Positions 17,034 through 25,495 of a DNA stretch of 64,000 bases are shown one piece after another. The translations under genes were made by a program, and so were the position numbers. Source of the DNA: Streptomyces pyxinicus. GTDB lineage: Bacteria; Actinomycetota; Actinomycetes; Streptomycetales; Streptomycetaceae. The number at the start of each line of letters is the position of its first letter. Within the stretch, counting starts at the first letter, position 1. The notes under the pieces are model-generated. The model was not told the DNA's origin. It did not search any database and was given only the letters and a program-made list of their open reading frames with translations. The stretch is from positions 62,001 to 126,000 of the forward strand of contig NZ_JANUGP010000005.1 in NCBI RefSeq assembly GCF_024753135.1, given 5' to 3'.

Positions 17034-17814
17034 CCGGCTGCTCGGCCTCGTCGTCGGAGTCCGCGTCGCTCTCCTCGCCCAGCAGGTCCCGGGCGAGGAG
17101 CGTGGCGCCCGCCACCGCGCCCGGCATCAGGAACACCGCGACGAACGGCACCAGGAAGGCGAGGCCCAGCGGGGTGCCGAAGCCCCAGACGAGGGTCTTG
17201 CGGGCGCGCAGGAGGCGGAGGCGGGCGCGCAGGTCGACGCCCCGGCGCTGGAGGGCGACGGCGGCCAGTTCCTCGGTGAGGAAGAAGCCCGTCACGAAGA
17301 AGCCGATCAGGGGGACGACGGTCTGTCCGACGAACGGGAGGAAGCCCAGGGCGAAGAGCAGGATGCCCCACAGGGCCGCCCGGACCAGGACGCGCAGGCT
17401 GTCGCGGGCGGAGATCCACAGGTCGCGCCAGAGCGGCAGGCCGGACTCCGGAGCCGTGCCGTCGGGTGAGACGTCGGCGTCGACCCGTTCCGACAGGTTC
17501 TCGTAGAAGGGCTCGCCGACCAGCAGCGTCACCGCGGTGAAGGTGAGGACGGCGAGCAGCAGGGCGAGGGCGAAGAGCACGGCGGTCAGGAAACCGCGGA
17601 ACAGGCCCTGCCAGGGGCTGGACCAGTCGTCGGCGAAGGGCGTCGCCCAGCCGACCGCGTCCGCGCCCCATATCGCGAGCGCGACCAGCGTGGCCGCGTA
17701 GAGGACCAGCGTGATCAGGCCGGGCAGCAGGCCGAAGCCGTAACTGCGGCCGTGCCGGGCCACCCACCGCTGGCCCTTCAGGAGATATCCGAAGCCCACC
17801 CCGAGATCGCGCAT
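17023..17814 (-). CDS. EI24/CysZ-like integral membrane protein
   Basis: The 263-residue protein has hydrophobic segments at about 25-55, 75-110, 150-200 and 220-245 with a soluble loop (GEPFYENLSERVDAD) between, the pattern of the EI24 domain family that includes the sulfate permease-like CysZ. The C-terminus is a short acidic tail. ATG 17814 follows TAAAGT by 7 nt on the minus strand, indicating a leaderless mRNA. Transport of sulfate or another anion is possible from the family only; no Cys biosynthesis genes are near. Confidence 0.8.
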   Translation of the reverse strand: MRDLGVGFGYLLKGQRWVARHGRSYGFGLLPGLITLVLYAATLVALAIWGADAVGWATPFADDWSSPWQGLFRGFLTAVLFALALLLAVLTFTAVTLLVGEPFYENLSERVDADVSPDGTAPESGLPLWRDLWISARDSLRVLVRAALWGILLFALGFLPFVGQTVVPLIGFFVTGFFLTEELAAVALQRRGVDLRARLRLLRARKTLVWGFGTPLGLAFLVPFVAVFLMPGAVAGATLLARDLLGEESDADSDDEAEQPVTS

Positions 17815-17845
17815 GGCGGGCACTTTACCCAAGGATCAGGGGGGC

Positions 17846-18280
17846 TCAGCCGTCCAGCATGCGGCGGAGCAGGTCGCGCAGGGTGCCGCGTTCCTCCGCG
17901 CTGAGTGCGGCCAGCGGCTCGCGGGCGAAGTGCAGGCCCTCGCGCAGGTCGTGGGCCACCCGCACGCCCTCGTCCGTGGCGGCGGCGACCTTGACCCGGC
18001 GGTCGGCGGGGTCGGGGCGGCGCTCGACCAGGCCCCGGGACTCCAGGCGGTCCACGATGCCGGTGACGTTGGAGGGCTCGCACTTGAGCTGCCGGGCCAG
18101 TTTGCGCATCGGCAGCGGGCCGAGGGAGAGCAGGCTGAGGAGCTTGGCCTGGGCGCCGGTGAGCGCGTGGCCGGCCGCCGCCTCCTCGTAGTCGGCGTGG
18201 TAGCGGACGACGACCTCGCCGATCAGCTCCACGACCTCCACGGTCAACTGGTCCGGACGGGTTCTGTGCGGTGTGGCCAT
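17846..18280 (-). CDS. MarR-family regulator divergent from an oxidoreductase
   Basis: The 144-residue MarR protein has the recognition region KLARQLKCEPSNVTGIVDRLESRGLVER and the wing DPADRRVKVAAAT. Its only Cys lies in the DNA-binding helix, not near the N-terminus as in OhrR. ATG 18280 follows TATCCT (minus strand, 18293-18288) by 7 nt, with TTTCAG 17 bp further upstream, so the message is probably leaderless. The 98-bp region shared with the divergent oxidoreductase gene contains two inverted repeats, suggesting it represses both genes. Confidence 0.9.
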   Translation of the reverse strand: MATPHRTRPDQLTVEVVELIGEVVVRYHADYEEAAAGHALTGAQAKLLSLLSLGPLPMRKLARQLKCEPSNVTGIVDRLESRGLVERRPDPADRRVKVAAATDEGVRVAHDLREGLHFAREPLAALSAEERGTLRDLLRRMLDG

Positions 18281-18310
18281 GACACTCAGGATACCCCTTT
18301 GCTTGACAAC

Positions 18311-18351
18311 CTGAAATGTTCAGATGCACTGTTGTTTCAGGTAGTGAAACA
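18311..18351. promoter_or_regulatory. Two inverted repeats in the MarR/oxidoreductase divergent promoter
   Basis: CTGAA-ATG-TTCAG (18311-18323) and TGTTTCA-GGTAG-TGAAACA (18333-18351) are perfect palindromic arms. The first overlaps the likely -35 of the MarR gene on the minus strand. A consensus TTGACA at 18303-18308 faces the oxidoreductase. The sites are good candidates for binding by the MarR protein. Confidence 0.6.
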
Positions 18352-18378
18352 GTTGAGCAGTGAAGTGAAAGGTCCCTG

Positions 18379-19377
18379 ATGAGCAACCGTGAGTGGCATC
18401 TGCTGAGCCGGCCCGTCGGCGTGCCGACGGCCGAGGACTTCGAGCTGGTCGAGACGGCCGTCCCGACCCCGGGCGAGGGCCAGGTGCTGGTGCGGAACGA
18501 GTACCTCTCGGTGGACCCGTACATGCGCGGGCGGATGAGCGCGGCCAAGTCGTACGCCACCCCCTTCGCGCTGGGCGAGGTCATGCAGGGCGGCGCGGTC
18601 GGCGAGGTAGTCGCCTCCGACATGGCGGGTGTCGCGGTCGGCGACCACCTGCTGCACTTCGAGGGCTGGCGGGAGTACGCGGCCGTGGACGCGAAGAGCG
18701 CCGTCAAGGTGGACCCGGAGGCCGCGCCGCTGTCGACGTACCTCGGCGTGCTCGGCATGACGGGTCTCACCGCCTACGCCGGTCTGCTGCGCACCGCCTC
18801 CTTCAAGGAGGGGGACACCGTCTTCGTCTCCGGTGCGGCCGGGGCCGTCGGCAGCCAGGTCGGGCAGCTCGCGAAGCTCAAGGGCGCCTCGCGGGTCATC
18901 GGGTCGGCCGGGTCCGACGAGAAGGTGCGGCTGCTGGTGGAGGAGTACGGCTTTGACGCCGCGTTCAACTACAAGAGCGGGCCGGTGGGCGAGCAGCTGC
19001 GCGAGGCGGCGCCGGACGGCATCGACGTCTACTTCGACAACGTCGGCGGGGACCACCTGGAGGCCGCGATCGGGTCGCTGCGGCTCGGCGGGCGGATCGC
19101 CGTCTGCGGGATGATCTCCGTCTACAACAACACCGAGCCCGCGCCCGGCCCGCGCAACCTCGCGCGGCTGATCCAGACCCGGGGCCGGATCGAGGGCTTC
19201 CTCGTCGGCGACCACTACGACCTTCAGCCGCAGTTCGTGCAGGAGGTCGGGCCCTGGGTCGCCTCGGGCGCGCTCAAGTACCGCGAGACGGTGGCCGAGG
19301 GCATCGAGAACACCCTGGAGGCGTTCCTCGGGGTCCTGCGCGGCGACAACACCGGGAAGATGATCGTCAAGCTGTAA
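18379..19377 (+). CDS. Zinc-independent NADP-dependent medium-chain oxidoreductase
   Basis: The 332-residue protein belongs to the MDR family of leukotriene-B4 dehydrogenase/curcumin-reductase-like enzymes. It has the NADP-binding AAGAVGSQVGQLAKLKGA Rossmann motif, NYKSG, YFDNVGGD and the C-terminal GDNTGKMIVKL. It lacks catalytic zinc ligands. Such enzymes reduce the C=C bond of enones and enals using NADPH. ATG 18379 is preceded by a purine-rich GTGAAAGG ribosome site. Divergence from a MarR gene suggests induction by a reactive carbonyl or phenolic compound. Confidence 0.9.
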   Translation: MSNREWHLLSRPVGVPTAEDFELVETAVPTPGEGQVLVRNEYLSVDPYMRGRMSAAKSYATPFALGEVMQGGAVGEVVASDMAGVAVGDHLLHFEGWREYAAVDAKSAVKVDPEAAPLSTYLGVLGMTGLTAYAGLLRTASFKEGDTVFVSGAAGAVGSQVGQLAKLKGASRVIGSAGSDEKVRLLVEEYGFDAAFNYKSGPVGEQLREAAPDGIDVYFDNVGGDHLEAAIGSLRLGGRIAVCGMISVYNNTEPAPGPRNLARLIQTRGRIEGFLVGDHYDLQPQFVQEVGPWVASGALKYRETVAEGIENTLEAFLGVLRGDNTGKMIVKL

Positions 19378-19489
19378 GGCGGCGGCCGGGCGGGGCTTCC
19401 TCGGAGTTTCCGGGATGCGGTAGCTTCTTTCCGAAATCCGTCGGCGATCGTGGGCGCGAGTCGCGGCGGACCGAGCAGGAGGCAACCGC

Positions 19490-19909
19490 ATGCCCATTCA
19501 GCAGTCCGACGTCCTGTACACGGCTGTCGCCACCGCCGAGAACGGCCGGGACGGCCGTGTCGCCACCGACGACGGCAAGCTCGACGTCGTCGTGAACCCG
19601 CCCCAGGAGATGGGCGGCAGTGGCGCCGGCACCAACCCGGAGCAGCTGTTCGCGGCGGGGTACAGCGCGTGCTTCCAGGGCGCGCTGGCCGTGGTCGCCC
19701 GGCAGCAGGGGGCCGACGTGTCCGGGTCGACCGTCACCGCGAAGGTGGGGATCGGCAAGAACGAGGACGGCTTCGGGATCATCGTGGAGATCTCCGCCCG
19801 GATTCCGGGGGTCGACGCGGAGACGGCCCGGGGGCTGGTGGAGAAGGCGCACCAGGTGTGCCCGTACTCCAAGGCGACTCGGGGGAACGTGTCGGTGACC
19901 CTGGTCTGA
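19490..19909 (+). CDS. ohr: Organic hydroperoxide resistance protein, Ohr type
   Basis: The 139-residue OsmC/Ohr-fold protein has both redox Cys residues in Ohr context: Cys61 in YSACFQGAL and Cys124 in QVCPYSKATRGN. It reduces organic hydroperoxides to alcohols using lipoyl thiols and works as a dimer in the cytoplasm. ATG 19490 has AGGAGG 7 nt upstream. No OhrR-type regulator (MarR with an N-terminal sensor Cys) is adjacent; the nearest MarR gene is two genes away and lacks that Cys. Confidence 0.93.
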   Translation: MPIQQSDVLYTAVATAENGRDGRVATDDGKLDVVVNPPQEMGGSGAGTNPEQLFAAGYSACFQGALAVVARQQGADVSGSTVTAKVGIGKNEDGFGIIVEISARIPGVDAETARGLVEKAHQVCPYSKATRGNVSVTLV

Positions 19910-19940
19910 GGCCGGGTCGGGGGGGGCGGCGCGTCGTCGG

Positions 19941-20066
19941 GTGCGGGTGCGGGTGCGGGTGCGTTGTGGCTGGTCGCGCAGTTCCCCGCGCCCCTGAGGT
20001 TGGCTGTCGGGCCCTGCGCCGAGAGGTCGGGGTCCGCCTGGATTGTGCGCAGTTCCCCGCGCCCCT
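19941..20066. repeat. (GTGCGG)n tract and two copies of a dispersed Streptomyces intergenic repeat
   Basis: Almost four hexamer units of GTGCGG (19941-19963) precede two exact copies of GCGCAGTTCCCCGCGCCCCT (19976-19995 and 20047-20066), which are 71 bp apart in the same orientation. From memory this 20-mer recurs in intergenic regions across Streptomyces genomes. The second copy ends one base before the stop codon of the convergent hydrolase gene. No gene is seen in the segment. It may be a transcription-end or mobile-repeat relic. Confidence 0.7.
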
Positions 20067-21224
20067 TCAGGGCGTTGTCAGTGCTGCCCGGTGGATTGCT
20101 GCCGTCAGGCGGTCGTTCTCCGGGGCCGGTCCGCCCGGGAAGGTGAAGCGGCGGCGGGTGTAGGCGTAGGCGAGGCCGGTGTGGGGGTCGGCGAAGGACT
20201 GGGTGCCGCAGGCGCCGCTGTGGCCGAAGGTGCCGGCGCCCAGGAAGGGGTGCCAGGTGTCGGCCGTGGCCTGGAAGCCGAGGCCGAAGGATCTGTGCAC
20301 GCGGGCCACCAGGTCGTGGCCGACGGAGTGGATCTGGCCGAACTCCGCGACCGTGTCCTCCTTGAGCAGCGGGGCCTTGCCGTCGACCTCCCCGATCGCC
20401 GCCGCGTACATGCCCGCGAGACCGCGCGCCGAGGCCACGCCGCCCACCGACGCCGGGCCCTTGGCGCGGATCAGCGGTTCGTTGGCGAGGCTCTCCAGGT
20501 CGGTGGGTTCGCTGCCGTGCCGGTTGAAGGCGATCGCGGTGAGGGTGTGCGGGCCGTCCGGCTGGGCGTCGCGGAGGGCCCGCTGCCCGGGGGTCGGCAG
20601 CAGCGGCTGGACGGTGCGGAAGCGCGGTTCGTGCTCGGCCGGCAGGCCCAGGTGGAAGTCGAGGCGGTACGGCGCCCGGACCCGCTCCTCGTACAGCTCC
20701 TGGAGGGTGCGGCCGGTCGCCCGGCGGGCCAGTTCCCCGGTCAGCGCGCCGATCACCAGGGGGTGGTAGCCGAAGGCGGTGCCGGGGCGCCAGAACGGCC
20801 GCTGGTCGGCGAGGCGTTCGGCGATCACCCGGTCGTCGGCGAGTTCCGCGAGGGTGAAGCCGGTGTCGGTGCCGATCAGCCCGGCCCGGTGCGCGAGCAG
20901 CTCGCGCAGGGTCAGCGCGCCCTTGCCCTCGGCGGCGAACTCCGGCCAGTAGTAGGTGACCTTGCGGTCCAGCTCCAGCGTGCCGTCCTGCACCAGCAGG
21001 GCCGCCACCAGGTGGGCGGCGCCCTTGGTGGCCGAGTACACGCCGTACAGCGCGTCGCCCGTCACCTCCGCACCGGCCCACAGGTCGACCACCCGGCGCC
21101 CGTGCACGTAGGCGCACAACTGGCCCTCGTAGTCGTCGCGTTCACCGGTGACGACGGCGGAGAACTCCTCGCGCACCGCCTCGAAGCCCTCGGCCACCGT
21201 GCCCTGGACCGTGTTCCGTGTCAT
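20067..21224 (-). CDS. Beta-lactamase-family serine hydrolase (EstB-like)
   Basis: The 385-residue protein has SATK (Ser64-Lys67) as the nucleophile motif, a Tyr153 segment (FGYHPL) in place of YxN, and GHSGACG near the C-terminus in place of KTG. These are typical of family VIII carboxylesterases and not of true beta-lactamases. No signal peptide is present. ATG 21224 is chosen for the GAGGAGAA ribosome site; upstream in-frame codons lack one. It is convergent with ohr across the repeat region. Confidence 0.9.
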   Translation of the reverse strand: MTRNTVQGTVAEGFEAVREEFSAVVTGERDDYEGQLCAYVHGRRVVDLWAGAEVTGDALYGVYSATKGAAHLVAALLVQDGTLELDRKVTYYWPEFAAEGKGALTLRELLAHRAGLIGTDTGFTLAELADDRVIAERLADQRPFWRPGTAFGYHPLVIGALTGELARRATGRTLQELYEERVRAPYRLDFHLGLPAEHEPRFRTVQPLLPTPGQRALRDAQPDGPHTLTAIAFNRHGSEPTDLESLANEPLIRAKGPASVGGVASARGLAGMYAAAIGEVDGKAPLLKEDTVAEFGQIHSVGHDLVARVHRSFGLGFQATADTWHPFLGAGTFGHSGACGTQSFADPHTGLAYAYTRRRFTFPGGPAPENDRLTAAIHRAALTTP

Positions 21225-21363
21225 GCCGTTCTCCTCACCTGAGCCGCTGCTCGCCACTCCCCCTCAGACCTCTTCGGCTCAACCGTCACAGGCGCACAGG
21301 GATGTCACCCATACCCCGGATGGCGGATGCGGGAGTGAAGCGGGGGCACGCCGGGGGCGTGCC

Positions 21364-22251
21364 TCAGGTGCACCACCACAGGAAGCGGTCGCAGCTCTTG
21401 GTGGGTGAGGGCCCCGGAGACGAGGGCGGAGCGTCGGTGGTCGGCGCCTGGGTCGGGGTGGTGGCGGGCGCGGAGCCGGCGGGGGCGGCCGGGGTGGTGG
21501 CCGGATCGGCGCCGGCCGGGGTGGACTGGTGCGGGGTGCCGCTGTCCTTGGCGGAGGCGGACGGGGACGTGCCGTCCTCGGGGGACGACGAGGTGGACGC
21601 GGAGGCGCTCGGGGAACCGGAGGTGGCGTCCGGGGCTGCGGAGGTGGCACCGCCCGGGGAGGCCGTACGGTCCGGCGCCGCCGAGGAGGCGCCGCCGTCG
21701 ACGGAGGCGTCCCCGCTGCTGTCCGGGGTGTCGCTGGTGAACGGCGAGAAGGGCGCGTCGGTGCCCAGTTCGGCGAGGCTCAGGCCGCCCGCCGCGAGAA
21801 CGAAGCCCGCCGCGATCAGTACGGTACGGCGACGGCGGCGCCGGTGCGCGGCGGCCTTGCGGTCGCGGCGGCCGACGTCGGGGGCAGCACCGGTACCGGT
21901 GTCGGTGACGGCGGGGGTCGCGCGTGCCTTGCGCCGCGCGGCCCGGCCCTGCGGCTCGTCCGGCGCCGTCAACTCATCCGCGTCCTGCGACTCGTCCGGC
22001 TCCGCGCCCCCGAAGCGGCTGTCGGCGTCCACGTCACCGGCGTTCCGCTGCGTGGGCACCCGTGCCAGGAACCGGCCGTCGTACTCCGCGACCGGCGGCT
22101 GCTCCTCGTATCCGTGGCCGTGTCCGGTGCCGCCGTACGTCTCGGGGCCCCCGGCGTGCGCGGGCACGGCGAGGTGGGCGGCCGGCGCGCCGCACCCCGG
22201 GCAGGCCAGGGCGCCGTTGAGGTGCCGTCGGCACGGGTGGCAGTAGTCCAT
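21364..22251 (-). CDS. SCO2400-type membrane protein with N-terminal zinc-ribbon and Ser/Thr/Pro-rich exterior
   Basis: The 295-residue protein starts with two Cys pairs (Cys4/Cys7 and Cys17/Cys20 in CHPCRRH and CPGCG), probably binding zinc in the cytoplasm. A basic stretch and one transmembrane helix (about 143-165, TVLIAAGFVLAAGGLSL) follow. The C-terminal half is low-complexity Ser/Thr/Ala/Pro, likely outside the cell, ending CDRFLWWCT with two Cys that could form a disulphide. The arrangement matches the Streptomyces SCO2400 family. The role is unknown; a membrane-spanning sensor or wall-linked protein is possible. Confidence 0.75.
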   Translation of the reverse strand: MDYCHPCRRHLNGALACPGCGAPAAHLAVPAHAGGPETYGGTGHGHGYEEQPPVAEYDGRFLARVPTQRNAGDVDADSRFGGAEPDESQDADELTAPDEPQGRAARRKARATPAVTDTGTGAAPDVGRRDRKAAAHRRRRRRTVLIAAGFVLAAGGLSLAELGTDAPFSPFTSDTPDSSGDASVDGGASSAAPDRTASPGGATSAAPDATSGSPSASASTSSSPEDGTSPSASAKDSGTPHQSTPAGADPATTPAAPAGSAPATTPTQAPTTDAPPSSPGPSPTKSCDRFLWWCT

Positions 22252-22506
22252 GACGCCGGAAGACTAAGGTCCGCGCCGGTCTCGTTCCCAGACACGCCTG
22301 TGAAGGTTTCGTGGCGGAGGGAGCGCTTTCTGGACAGTCGTGCCGAAACCGTCGGGCCGTCCGGCCGGAAGGTGCCGGGCCGCGTCAAGGCGTGCGCCGG
22401 CCGGTGCCACCCGACCGGGCGAACGCCGTTGAACGCCACAGCCGTCCCCTCCGTATCCAAGGGCGGCCCGCGCTCCCCCGCACGGGCCGCCCGAACGGAG
22501 GTCCCC

Positions 22507-24087
22507 TTGACCGGCAACGTCACCTCGCTGTTCCGTGACACCGCCGCGCACAGCCCCTCGATGGCGGCGCCGGCCCGGGAGGGCGGCGACGGGACCGGCC
22601 CGGTGGACTTCCGCGTACCCTGCAACCCGTACTTCCCGACCCCGGCCATGTTCGACGAACTCGCCGGCCGGCTGCGGGAGATCGTCACGTCCTACCCGAG
22701 CGGCGCGGATACCATCACGGCCGAGCTGTGCGACCTGCTCCGGCTGCCGCCGCAGTGCGTGGCGATGGGCAACGGCTCCACCGAGCTGATCACCTGGATC
22801 GACCACCTGCTCGTCCGCGAGTCGCTGGCCGTCCCGGTGCCCACCTTCGGCCGCTGGACCGACCAGCCGATGGAGACCGGCAAGCGGGTCGACATGTTCC
22901 CGCTTCCGGAGGCCGACGACTTCGCCCTCGACCTGGACCGGTACGCCGAGTTCCTGCGGGCCCGGGGCACCCGGGCCGCCGTGGTCTGCAACCCCAACAA
23001 CCCCGACGGCGGCCATGTGCGCAAGCAGACGCTGGTGCGGTTCCTGGACGCGATGGCCGACCTGGACCTCGTCGTCGTGGACGAGTCCTTCCTGGAGTTC
23101 GCCGACGCCGAGACCGACCCGAGCGTGGTCCAGGAGGCCATGCTGCGGCCCAACGTCATCGTGCTGCGCAGCCTCGGCAAGAACTGCGGCCTGCACGGCA
23201 TCCGCTTCGGCTACCTCGTCGCCAACCCCGCGCTCGCGGGCCGCGTCCGCTCGATGCTGCCCAAGGGGAACCTCAACTCCCTCGCCGAGCACGTGGTGTT
23301 CATGCTCCGGGAGCACGGCGCCGCGTACGCGCGGAGCCTCCAGCAGGTACGGCGGGACCGGCTGGAGATGGCCAGCGCCCTCTCGGCCCTGCCCGGCCTC
23401 ACCGTCTACCCCTCCCAAGGCAACTTCCTCTTCGTCCGCCTGCCCCTCGGAGCCGAGGGCACGGTGGTACGGGACCGGATGCTCGCCGAGCACCGGATCC
23501 TGGTCCGCGAATGCGGCGACAAGATCGGCTCCTCCAGCCGCTTCCTGAGACTCGTGGTGCGCCCCCAGGTCGACGTGCGTCGCCTGGTGTCGGGCCTGGA
23601 GCAGGTGCTCTACGGGACCAGGAGGGGAGCCGCCGTACCCGAGCCGGGCGCCGGGACCAGCTACAGCTCGGGTACGGCGGCCGTCGACCGGCTGGTCAGC
23701 CAGACCAACGGCGCCGGTCTGCCCGGACTGGCGGCCCAGGCCCTCGCGCCCCCCGCGCTACCCGTGCTACCGGCCGCGTCCGTCTCCGACCCGGGGCTCC
23801 CCACGGCCCCGACCCCCGGCACCGGCATGCCACTCCCCGCCGCCGTCCCCCCACCGGCAGGCGGCATGCCGGTGCCGGCCCCCACACCGGTGCCCGTGCC
23901 GACGTTCCCCCCGATGCCGACCCAGCCGCCCCCCACCCCGCCCGGCGTCCCCGCGCGCGGCGGACTCACCGCCGCGCAGGTACGCGGCATGACCGCGCCG
24001 CCCACCGGGCTCACCCCGGCGCCCGCCACCGGCTGGCCCGACGCGCGGAGCTGGCCCGACGCGGCCGGGGTGGGGCAGGCCGGGTAG
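22507..24087 (+). CDS. PLP-dependent class I/II aminotransferase with long proline-rich tail
   Basis: The first ~385 residues form a fold-type I aminotransferase related to histidinol-phosphate and threonine-phosphate enzymes: CNPNNPDGG (161-169), VVVDESF with Asp192, SLGKNCGLHG with the PLP Lys225, and a C-terminal Arg segment (RFLRLVVR). The remaining ~140 residues are a Pro/Ala/Gly-rich low-complexity tail not expected in the family. TTG 22507 is the start, with GGAGG 5 nt upstream. It is 526 residues and convergent with the ATPase gene 9 bp away. The substrate is unknown. Confidence 0.85.
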   Translation: MTGNVTSLFRDTAAHSPSMAAPAREGGDGTGPVDFRVPCNPYFPTPAMFDELAGRLREIVTSYPSGADTITAELCDLLRLPPQCVAMGNGSTELITWIDHLLVRESLAVPVPTFGRWTDQPMETGKRVDMFPLPEADDFALDLDRYAEFLRARGTRAAVVCNPNNPDGGHVRKQTLVRFLDAMADLDLVVVDESFLEFADAETDPSVVQEAMLRPNVIVLRSLGKNCGLHGIRFGYLVANPALAGRVRSMLPKGNLNSLAEHVVFMLREHGAAYARSLQQVRRDRLEMASALSALPGLTVYPSQGNFLFVRLPLGAEGTVVRDRMLAEHRILVRECGDKIGSSSRFLRLVVRPQVDVRRLVSGLEQVLYGTRRGAAVPEPGAGTSYSSGTAAVDRLVSQTNGAGLPGLAAQALAPPALPVLPAASVSDPGLPTAPTPGTGMPLPAAVPPPAGGMPVPAPTPVPVPTFPPMPTQPPPTPPGVPARGGLTAAQVRGMTAPPTGLTPAPATGWPDARSWPDAAGVGQAG

Positions 24088-24096
24088 TGCCGCCGG

Positions 24097-24552
24097 TCAC
24101 CGGTTCGCTCTGAGTCCCTTCCACGCCGGTACGTCCACCTCGGCCCGGACCGTCTTGCCGGGCGGCTCCCGGTCCACCACTTCCCACCGGTCCGCCAACG
24201 CGTCCACCAGCAGCAGGCCCCGCCCCGACTCGGCCAGCGGGTTCGGCTCCGGCACCTGTCCCGGGCCCGGCGGCTGCCGTTCCGCCCGGGTGTCCGTCAC
24301 CTCGATCCGGATGCTGCCCACCAGCAGCGACACGCTCAGCTCGAAGTCCCGCCCGGGTACGCGGCCGTGCGTCACGGCGTTGGCGGCCAGTTCCGCGACG
24401 ATCAACGTCACCGCGTCGGCGGTCTCGCTGTCCATCGGTACGCCCCACTCGTCCAACTGCGTCAGCGTGAGGCGCCTTGCCAGGCGGGCGCCGCGTGGGG
24501 TCGAACTGAGGCGCTGGACGAGGGGGCGGGGAGTGACCGGAGGTGCTGTCAT
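24097..24552 (-). CDS. RsbW-like histidine-kinase-fold ATP-binding protein
   Basis: The 151-residue protein is a single HATPase_c domain of the anti-sigma-factor type. The N box is IVAELAANAVTHG, the G1 region is IRIEVTDTRAERQ and the G2 region is ESGRGLLLVDALADRWEVV. Such proteins are serine kinases of STAS proteins, or partners in the many Streptomyces ATPase/XRE/DUF397 loci. ATG 24552 is preceded on its strand by CACATT 6 nt upstream. It diverges from the XRE regulator, the usual arrangement in abaA/whiJ-like loci. Confidence 0.9.
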   Translation of the reverse strand: MTAPPVTPRPLVQRLSSTPRGARLARRLTLTQLDEWGVPMDSETADAVTLIVAELAANAVTHGRVPGRDFELSVSLLVGSIRIEVTDTRAERQPPGPGQVPEPNPLAESGRGLLLVDALADRWEVVDREPPGKTVRAEVDVPAWKGLRANR

Positions 24553-24667
24553 GGGGCCAATGTGGGGCGCGGGACCCGTCACCCACCAGGGTTCATCCGC
24601 GTACGCTGCGCGAGCGTACACGGTGACTCACTGGACAGTACTTGTGACCGGCCGTGACCATGTCCTC

Positions 24668-25495
24668 ATGAGTAAGGGAAGCGGCGGTGAGCCGGAGTCG
24701 TCGGACAGTATGCGGACGTTCGGGGCGGTCGTACAGGCGCTCCGCGAGTATCACGGGTTCACCCGGGAGGAGTTCGGCGAGCTCATCGGCTACTCCAAAC
24801 ATACGGTCGCCTCGGTGGAGTTGGGCCGTCGGATGGCGGATCCGGCGTTCGTGGATGCGGCGGAGCCCCATCTGGGCGACACCGGTGCGCTGCGGAAGTC
24901 GTCGGAGCACTTGGGGCGCATGCCTGGGCTGGCGGCTTGGTTCCAGCGGTGGGCCAAGCTGGAGAAGCAAGCGATCAACTTGTTCAACTACGAGTGCCGG
25001 ATGATTCCGGGGCTGCTGCAGACGGAAGCGTACGTTCGGGCTTTGGCAGCCGACCAGTTGCCACCCCTGTCGGACGCCGACATCGAGGACATGTGGGCCG
25101 CACGACTGGAGCGGCAGCGCCTGCTGCACGACCGGCCCAATACGGCATTCAGCTTCATCATCGAGGAACACACGCTACTCCGCGGCACCGGCGGGGTGGA
25201 GGCCACTCGCGACCTCATCGAACACCTCCTCGAACTCGCCGAGCTGAGGAACGTAGAGATCCAGGTGATGCGTCTCGTGCAGGCTTCGCACGCCGGGCTT
25301 CAAGGGCCCATCGCCTTAGTGGAAACACCCTCGAACAAGTGGTTCGCCTACAGCGAGGGGCATGAGAGCGGACTGCTGATCTCCGATTCCAAAGTGGTCA
25401 GCATCCTCCAGGCCAGGTATGCCAGGATGCGTTCACAGGCTCGCACTCTCCAGGACTCGGTGAGCCTGCTGGAACACATGCGAGGAGACCTATGA
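24668..25495 (+). CDS. XRE-family regulator with DUF5753 (WhiJ/Scr1-like)
   Basis: The 275-residue protein has an N-terminal XRE helix-turn-helix (about 15-70, FTREEFGELIGYSKHTVASVELGRR) and a C-terminal DUF5753 domain (about 100-270, beginning NYECRMIPGLLQTEAYVRAL). This architecture is typical of WhiJ-like regulators that work with a small DUF397 partner and a nearby ATPase in Streptomyces. The stop overlaps the next start (ATGA at 25492-25495), so the pair is translationally coupled. The DUF5753 part may receive a signal or bind the DUF397 protein. Confidence 0.92.
   Translation: MSKGSGGEPESSDSMRTFGAVVQALREYHGFTREEFGELIGYSKHTVASVELGRRMADPAFVDAAEPHLGDTGALRKSSEHLGRMPGLAAWFQRWAKLEKQAINLFNYECRMIPGLLQTEAYVRALAADQLPPLSDADIEDMWAARLERQRLLHDRPNTAFSFIIEEHTLLRGTGGVEATRDLIEHLLELAELRNVEIQVMRLVQASHAGLQGPIALVETPSNKWFAYSEGHESGLLISDSKVVSILQARYARMRSQARTLQDSVSLLEHMRGDL

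Noticed and set aside
17846..18280. MarR protein as OhrR, the regulator of ohr at 19490
   Set aside because: It lacks the N-terminal sensor Cys of OhrR, and its palindromes sit at the oxidoreductase promoter, not next to ohr.
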